Positions 6,325 through 10,223 of a DNA stretch of 10,223 bases are shown in pieces. Source of the stretch: Bacillus massiliigorillae (GTDB lineage: Bacteria; Bacillota; Bacilli; Bacillales; DSM-1321). The stretch is taken from NCBI RefSeq assembly GCF_000380245.2, contig NZ_HG428741.1, forward strand, positions 1,400,798 through 1,411,020. Reading direction: 5' to 3'. The position numbers and the translations under genes were made by a program. The stretch's first letter is position 1; every line of letters begins with the position of its first letter. The notes beneath the pieces are model-generated. The model saw nothing but the letters and a program-made list of their open reading frames with translations. It was not told the origin of the DNA and made no database searches.

Positions 6325-6888
6325 TTACTTTGCTGGTGTTGGAAGTTCGAAAGACTTTAAAAAATTTTCTTGTGCCTGCTTTATTTGTTCTGCTGCATCT
6401 TCGAACGGTTTAAATAGTTTCTCTTGTGATTGTTTAAGTTGTTCATTAGCACTTTCAAAAGGTTTAAAGAATTGGTCACGGCTTTTTTGCTGTTGATCTA
6501 GTGCATTTAGATAGAGTGATTCAAAATTAGCGTGTGATTTTGCAAGAATTTCTAAAGAAGATTTAGCAGGGCTGAAAGCTAGTTTTTGTGAAATATGACC
6601 AATTTCTTCAAGTTTGTTTACCCATTCAGTAAAGTTTCCTTCACTATAAATTTTAGGGTTCTTCGCTAATCCTTCTTGAACATTGTTTTTCCATTCAGTT
6701 GTAACTTTTTTTGAGTAATTCTCGAACTCGTTCAATTGTTGACTAGTTGAATTGATCCATTCTTTTTGTTTATCGATAACTTGAAGAGATTGTTCTTCGA
6801 TACGTTCAAGTACTTTTACGTTGTTGCCCCATACGTTAAAAATGTTAAATACGTTTGTAGCGTTAGTTTCTTTTGTAACTGTTGACAT
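6325..6888 (-). CDS. phaP: PHA granule-associated phasin PhaP
   Basis: Amphipathic protein coating PHA granules, 187 residues, with no signal peptide or membrane span. It is strongly helical and rich in Gln, Glu, Lys and Asn. The C-terminal end holds tandem 18-residue repeats at 138-155 and 156-173, both containing FFKPFE/LFKPFE followed by an EQ(L/I)KQ(S/A)Q helix, plus a partial copy at 174-183 (NFLKSFELP). The start is fixed by GGAGGG (6900-6895) at 6 nt. Position between phaQ and phaJ, opposite phaRBC, matches Bacillus PHA clusters and supports the name more firmly than the low-complexity sequence does. An inverted repeat 32-46 nt upstream shares a half-site with the phaQ promoter and may let PhaQ repress it. 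Confidence 0.85.
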   Translation of the reverse strand: MSTVTKETNATNVFNIFNVWGNNVKVLERIEEQSLQVIDKQKEWINSTSQQLNEFENYSKKVTTEWKNNVQEGLAKNPKIYSEGNFTEWVNKLEEIGHISQKLAFSPAKSSLEILAKSHANFESLYLNALDQQQKSRDQFFKPFESANEQLKQSQEKLFKPFEDAAEQIKQAQENFLKSFELPTPAK

Positions 6889-6919
6889 TGAAAACCCTCC
6901 AACTAAAGTTTTGGTTAGT

Positions 6920-6934
6920 GGTCAATTACTGACC
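6920..6934. promoter_or_regulatory. Inverted repeat before phaP, candidate PhaQ operator
   Basis: GGTCA-ATTAC-TGACC has perfect 5-bp arms. Its segment GTCAATTAC (6921-6929) matches 8 of 9 bases of GTGAATTAC at 7444-7452 in the phaQ promoter. It lies 32 nt upstream of the phaP start. I see no convincing -35/-10 pair here, and no terminator between phaQ and phaP, so phaP may be transcribed both from phaQ and from its own promoter. Confidence 0.45.
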
Positions 6935-7005
6935 TAGTTATAATTAAGTAAACAAACTAAGTCCTAATGGAGTTATGATTGTTTAGCTTTTAAATAAAAC
7001 AATTT

Positions 7006-7422
7006 TTAATCTTCTTGAGGATCTTTACTTGATGTAGTGTTGTTTGAAATAAAGAAGGGGTTATACATATAAAAAAACTGATTGAGCATTTTTTGATATT
7101 GTTCTAATGATGTAGCCCAGAAATCTAAATATTGCTCACCCACTGATGTAATAGAATAGATTCGTTTTGCAGGGCCTTTAGATGATGTGTCCCATTCGGA
7201 GGTAACTAGTTCATCTTTTTCAAGCTGGCGTAGAATGCGATATAGATTGCCTTGATCGATTGAATGCAATCCAAATTGGGTTAGTTTTTGCATTAATTCA
7301 TAGCCGTGAGCATTCCAATCTTTAAGTAGTAGTAAGAGTACCGGGACGATAAAGTTCTTTGGTGCACCTGGGATTTGATCTTTTTTATCCTTTTCTTTCC
7401 CTGATTCTTTCTTTGAAACCAT
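7006..7422 (-). CDS. phaQ: PadR-family transcriptional regulator PhaQ
   Basis: DNA-binding repressor of 138 residues; in Bacillus PHA clusters PhaQ represses phaP/phaQ and responds to the polymer. A Lys-rich N-terminus (1-22) precedes the PadR winged helix (about 24-100): helices around VLLLLLKDWNAHGYELMQKL, recognition part DQGNLYRILRQLEKDELV (56-73), then the wing with GPAKRIYSIT (83-92). A C-terminal helix (about 97-120) for dimerisation follows, with an unordered tail. The ATG at 7422 is preceded by AAGGT at 8 nt; a TTG at 7428 is in frame but badly spaced. Upstream is a consensus -35 promoter overlapped by an inverted repeat, indicating autoregulation. phaQ points away from phaR, as in Bacillus megaterium. 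Confidence 0.9.
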   Translation of the reverse strand: MVSKKESGKEKDKKDQIPGAPKNFIVPVLLLLLKDWNAHGYELMQKLTQFGLHSIDQGNLYRILRQLEKDELVTSEWDTSSKGPAKRIYSITSVGEQYLDFWATSLEQYQKMLNQFFYMYNPFFISNNTTSSKDPQED

Positions 7423-7443
7423 CTTCAATCACCTTCTAATAAT

Positions 7444-7469
7444 GTGAATTACCTATATATGTAATTTAC
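7444..7469. promoter_or_regulatory. Inverted repeat over the phaQ -10, candidate PhaQ operator
   Basis: Arms GTGAATTAC (7444-7452) and GTAATTTAC (7461-7469) are complementary at 8 of 9 positions with an 8-nt AT-rich spacer. The right arm covers the phaQ -10 element and the rest covers the expected start site. Arm length and spacing fit PadR-type dimer operators. Binding here would block phaQ transcription. Confidence 0.6.
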
Positions 7470-7491
7470 ACCTACTAAGTATAAATGTCAA
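7463..7491 (-). promoter_or_regulatory. Sigma-A-type promoter of phaQ
   Basis: On the minus strand, a perfect TTGACA (7491-7486) is followed after exactly 17 nt by TAAATT (7468-7463, 4/6). The predicted start near 7456 gives a leader of about 34 nt before the phaQ ATG. Confidence 0.65.
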
Positions 7492-7586
7492 CAAATTCTA
7501 AAAATAGAAATAGATAACAATATATCCGTTGTTTCGACATTAAGCTTATGAAATTTGTCGGAAATTGTGGTAATTTTTGGTATCAT

Positions 7587-7614
7587 TTATCATTTCTCGA
7601 TGGGAATATATAGT
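7587..7614 (+). promoter_or_regulatory. Possible promoter of phaRBC
   Basis: TTATCA (7587-7592, 4/6 to the -35 consensus), a 16-nt spacer and TATAGT (7609-7614, 5/6 to the -10). A start near 7621 would give a leader of about 50 nt. The area is very AT-rich, so other pairings are possible. Confidence 0.35.
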
Positions 7615-7669
7615 AATATAAGTGAGTGTATATTGAAAAAATTAAAAATATGTTGGGAGTTGAAGGTCG

Positions 7670-8155
7670 TTGGCTGAAAAAACAACGATGGATCCATTTT
7701 CTTTGTGGAAGAGTTTGTATGACAAAACTGAAGGCAACTTAAATGAGGTCCTTAATGAGACATTAAAAACAGAAGCATTTTCCGATTGGCTTGGTCAGGT
7801 ACAAAGTGGATATTTGCAGTATCAAGAATTAGTTCAGAATTCGACGGATGTATATTTAAAACAAATCAATATGCCAACTCGTGAAGAGATTTCTAACATT
7901 GCGTCATTAGTTATTCAGGTTGAAGATAAGGTGGAAAGTTTAGATCAAAAAATTGATGATGAACTTATGAATAACCCAGTTACTGAAGAGATATCAAAAT
8001 TAAAGGCTAGTATTTCAAAACTAGATAAAAAAATGGATCAAATTTTAAGAGCGGTAAAAACTGTTCAGCAAGAGAAAGAAAAAGAAGTAGTTGCTTCTAG
8101 TACAGTTGATGCCAAAAATGAGCAAAAAATCGAATCGAAGAAACCGAATGCGTAA
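7670..8155 (+). CDS. phaR: Class IV PHA synthase subunit PhaR
   Basis: Small partner subunit needed for PhaC activity in Bacillus; it is not the transcription factor also called PhaR in other bacteria. The 161-residue protein has an N-terminal conserved part (DPFSLWKSLYDKTEGN near 8-23, TEAFSDWLG 34-42, QINMPTREEISNIASLV 65-81), a long charged coiled coil (about 72-138) and a Lys/Glu-rich tail. The N-terminus matches Bacillus PhaR proteins, which supports the TTG start at 7670; its ribosome site is mediocre (GGGAG 10 nt upstream, GAAGG 3 nt upstream), and the next ATG at 7688 would remove conserved residues. phaB follows after 48 nt without a terminator. Confidence 0.9.
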   Translation: MAEKTTMDPFSLWKSLYDKTEGNLNEVLNETLKTEAFSDWLGQVQSGYLQYQELVQNSTDVYLKQINMPTREEISNIASLVIQVEDKVESLDQKIDDELMNNPVTEEISKLKASISKLDKKMDQILRAVKTVQQEKEKEVVASSTVDAKNEQKIESKKPNA

Positions 8156-8190
8156 GTAGTTCCATTCTTTCTTTATTAAAAAATACATAT

Positions 8191-8196
8191 GAGGTG
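8191..8196 (+). promoter_or_regulatory. Ribosome binding site setting the phaB start
   Basis: GAGGTG, with GAGG ending 9 nt before the ATG at 8204. An in-frame ATG at 8189 overlaps this site and lacks one of its own. Confidence 0.75.
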
Positions 8197-8203
8197 TATA
8201 CCG

Positions 8204-8986
8204 ATGACAATTCTTAATGAAAATTACATGGTAAAACAAGAAGCAGATGCTAGTTTAAAAGATAAAATTGCGATTGTAACAGGAGGCTCTCGTGGTATTG
8301 GAGCAACTATTGCTAAAATATTAGCTGCAAACGGTGCGAGCGTAATGATTAACTATAATACAAGTAAAGATGCTGCCGAATCCGTTATTGCTGAAATTAA
8401 CCAATATGGTGGTAAGGCGTTTGCATGTAAAGCAAATGTAGGCAATATTGATGAGGCTCAATATTTAATAGAAGAAACGAAAAAACAATTTGGTAGAGTT
8501 GACATCCTTGTTAATAATGCTGGAATTACAAGAGACCGTACCTTCAAGAAACTTAGTGCGGAAGATTGGTATGAAGTAATAAATGTAAATTTAAATAGTA
8601 TTTATCATACAACGTCGGCTGTTATTGATACAATGCTTGAACAAAAATATGGCCGAATTATTAATATTAGTTCAATTATTGGTCAGTCAGGTGCCTTTGG
8701 TCAGACAAATTACTCTGCATCTAAATCAGGAATGATTGGTTTCACGAAATCATTAGCTCTTGAAACAGCAAAAAATGGAGTTACTGTCAATGCAGTATGT
8801 CCTGGATTTATCGATACAGAAATGTTTGCTGCTGTACCAGATCAAGTAATAGAGCAAATTGTTTCTAAAATTCCAATGAAACGATTAGGAGCTACAGAAG
8901 AAGTAGCAGAAGCGGTTCTGTTCCTTGCAAAAAGTAGTTATATTACAGGGCAAAGCATTAATGTAAATGGTGGAGCATACATGTAG
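8204..8986 (+). CDS. phaB: Acetoacetyl-CoA reductase PhaB (SDR family)
   Basis: Reduces acetoacetyl-CoA to (R)-3-hydroxybutyryl-CoA for the polymerase, normally with NADPH. Classical short-chain dehydrogenase of 260 residues: cofactor motif TGGSRGIG (26-33), NNAG (104-107), catalytic Asn129, Ser157, Tyr170 and Lys174 (YSASK), and the PG motif at 200-201. The Arg after GGS favours NADPH. The N-terminus is about 14 residues longer than typical PhaB; the start at 8204 has the only good ribosome site, though a shorter start at Met9 cannot be excluded. The close relative FabG has the same fold and motifs, so the name rests mainly on its place between phaR and phaC. A hairpin separates it from phaC. 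Confidence 0.9.
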   Translation: MTILNENYMVKQEADASLKDKIAIVTGGSRGIGATIAKILAANGASVMINYNTSKDAAESVIAEINQYGGKAFACKANVGNIDEAQYLIEETKKQFGRVDILVNNAGITRDRTFKKLSAEDWYEVINVNLNSIYHTTSAVIDTMLEQKYGRIINISSIIGQSGAFGQTNYSASKSGMIGFTKSLALETAKNGVTVNAVCPGFIDTEMFAAVPDQVIEQIVSKIPMKRLGATEEVAEAVLFLAKSSYITGQSINVNGGAYM

Positions 8987-8996
8987 AAATATGAAT

Positions 8997-9022
8997 AAGT
9001 ACCCTACATAGATAGGGTATTT
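8997..9022 (+). other. Intercistronic hairpin between phaB and phaC
   Basis: Arms 8997-9006 and 9013-9022 form a 10-bp stem (one wobble; TACCCTA/TAGGGTA core) with a CATAGA loop, ending in TATTT rather than a real T-run. It could be a weak partial terminator or an mRNA stability element that sets the PhaB:PhaC ratio. Confidence 0.5.
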
Positions 9023-9051
9023 AATATGGGGAAAATAAGGAGGAGTAATAT

Positions 9052-10140
9052 ATGGCTTTTGCTACTTCAAAGGAATTAGAATCATGGGTAAATTTGATGC
9101 CAGAGGAATTTCAAAAAGAATATAGACGTTACAAACGTGTTTCACAAGTTTTAACGAAAGAGCCCGAACCAAAAGTAGGGCAAACTCCAAAGGAAGTAAT
9201 TTGGACGAAAAATAAAGCAAAACTATATCATTATCAACCGAATAAACCGAAGACGAATAAAGTTCCAATTCTAATGATTTATGCTCTTATAAATAAACCA
9301 TATGTTTTGGATTTAACACCAGGTAGTAGTCTAATTGAATATTTAACAGATCGCGGTCATGATGTATTTTTAATAGACTGGGGTACACCTGGCTATGAAG
9401 ATCGTAATATGAAGCTTGATGATTATATTTTAGATTATATTCCTAGAGCTGTTCAAAAAGTGTTACGTAAAACAGGGGCGGATGAGATTACTCTTTTCGG
9501 TTATTGTATGGGTGGTACAATGACATCTATTTTTGCAGCACTTCATCCAAATTTACCGATTCGTAATTTGATTTTCTTAACAAGCCCTTTTGATTTTTCG
9601 GATGCAGGTCTATTTACTACATGGTTAGATGAACGACATTTCAACTTAGATAAAATGGTCGATACATTCGGTATTGTACCACCTGAAGCTATTGATTTAG
9701 GAAATAAGTTGTTAAAACCACTTGTGAATTATGTTGGTCCATATGTGTCTTTAATGGATCGCGCTGAAAATGAAAAGTTCGTGAAAAACTGGATGCTCAT
9801 GCAAAAATGGGTGCATGATGGTATTCCTTTCCCAGGTGAAGCCTATCGACAATGGATTGGCGATTTTTATCAAAAAAATAAATTGATTAATGATGAATTA
9901 GTAATCCGTGGTCAAGAAGTGAGATTAAGTAATATTGAAGCTAATATTTTAAATCTTGCAGCGGATCGTGACCATATAGCCGCACCACGTCAAGTGGAAC
10001 CATTATTGAATAAAGTGTCTAGTAAAGACAAAACATTTGTTGTTATTCCAGCTGGTCACGTTTCTATTACAGTTGGTGGAGCAGCGAACAAGAAAACTTA
10101 TCCAACGATTGATCAATGGTTAGTTGAGCATTCGAAATAA
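9052..10140 (+). CDS. phaC: Class IV PHA synthase catalytic subunit PhaC
   Basis: Polymerises (R)-3-hydroxyacyl-CoA into PHA on the granule surface together with PhaR. The 362-residue length is that of class III/IV synthases (class I/II are near 560-600). It is an alpha/beta hydrolase with the lipase-like box GYCMGG (150-155) holding catalytic Cys152; Asp307 (AADRDH) and His336 (PAGH) complete the triad. Conserved WGTPG (110-114) and LTSPFDF (176-182) are present. The ATG follows AAGGAGG at a normal distance. All catalytic residues are intact, so the cluster looks functional. It is the last gene of phaRBC, closed by a strong terminator. Confidence 0.96.
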   Translation: MAFATSKELESWVNLMPEEFQKEYRRYKRVSQVLTKEPEPKVGQTPKEVIWTKNKAKLYHYQPNKPKTNKVPILMIYALINKPYVLDLTPGSSLIEYLTDRGHDVFLIDWGTPGYEDRNMKLDDYILDYIPRAVQKVLRKTGADEITLFGYCMGGTMTSIFAALHPNLPIRNLIFLTSPFDFSDAGLFTTWLDERHFNLDKMVDTFGIVPPEAIDLGNKLLKPLVNYVGPYVSLMDRAENEKFVKNWMLMQKWVHDGIPFPGEAYRQWIGDFYQKNKLINDELVIRGQEVRLSNIEANILNLAADRDHIAAPRQVEPLLNKVSSKDKTFVVIPAGHVSITVGGAANKKTYPTIDQWLVEHSK

Positions 10141-10151
10141 AAGGAGTAAGT

Positions 10152-10200
10152 AAAGAAGTCATTAAATTTTGCTACAAGCAAGGTTTAGTGGCTTCTTTTT
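10152..10200 (+). terminator. Intrinsic terminator of phaRBC
   Basis: Arms 10152-10166 and 10184-10198 pair over 15 bp with two wobbles, and a T-run ends the right arm (10196-10200). The loop contains a second small stem, TTGC (10169-10172) with GCAA (10178-10181). It starts 11 nt after the phaC stop. Confidence 0.88.
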
Positions 10201-10223
10201 AAAATTAATTAATAAAAAAACTA

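Noticed and set aside
6293..6325. Longer phaJ beginning at ATG 6325
   Set aside because: AAGGAGG would fall inside the coding region, and the conserved hydratase sequence begins just after the ATG at 6292.
6287..6496. Rightward 69-codon frame across the phaP/phaJ junction
   Set aside because: It is antisense to phaP, Ser/Cys-rich as expected from the reverse of its Gln/Lys/Glu codons, and has no ribosome site; a shadow frame.
7535..7560. CGACA/TGTCG inverted repeat between phaQ and phaR as an operator
   Set aside because: Arms are only 5 bp and 16 nt apart, with no second copy nearby; chance is likely.
1..10223. CRISPR array, tRNA/rRNA genes or an intact insertion sequence
   Set aside because: No regularly spaced repeats, no cloverleaf or rRNA sequence that I recognise, and no transposase frame on either strand.

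Overview
The window looks like the chromosome of a low-GC, endospore-former-type Firmicute of the family Bacillaceae. It is AT-rich throughout, genes are preceded by strong GGAGG-type ribosome sites, TTG starts are frequent, and it carries two hallmark Bacillus modules: a ComP/ComA-type quorum-sensing two-component system and a class IV (PhaR/PhaC) polyhydroxyalkanoate (PHA) cluster. I cannot name the species from sequence alone.

Region 1 (1-1968): the 3' part of a comP-like sensor kinase gene, cut by the window edge, followed closely by an intact comA-like response regulator gene that ends in a clear intrinsic terminator. The regulator's receiver and its HTH end closely resemble Bacillus subtilis ComA.

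Region 2 (1971-2455): about 500 bases without a confident gene. It holds a minus-strand terminator hairpin, a doubtful 61-codon minus-strand ORF, a 21-bp inverted repeat, an 11/12 match to the ComA box preceded by two more ACCGAAA half-site-like repeats, and a leader hairpin. The ComA-box match lies upstream of the next operon and suggests that ComA controls it.

Region 3 (2456-5752): a four-gene export operon: a 72-residue single-span membrane protein, a membrane-fusion protein with two tandem lipoyl-like domains, a MacB/LolD-type ATPase and a MacB/FtsX-type permease. The layout resembles B. subtilis yknWXYZ (antimicrobial peptide defence). A long bidirectional hairpin terminator (5813-5858) separates it from the converging PHA genes.

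Region 4 (5876-10202): the PHA cluster. phaQ-phaP-phaJ run leftward and phaR-phaB-phaC run rightward from a shared 247-bp intergenic region. PhaJ and PhaB supply (R)-3-hydroxyacyl-CoA, PhaR plus PhaC form the synthase, PhaP coats the granule, and PhaQ is a PadR-type repressor. A sigma-A-like promoter overlapped by an inverted repeat lies before phaQ. A related half-site, GT(C/G)AATTAC, lies before phaP. These are the best candidates for PhaQ operators. phaC ends in a strong terminator at the right edge.
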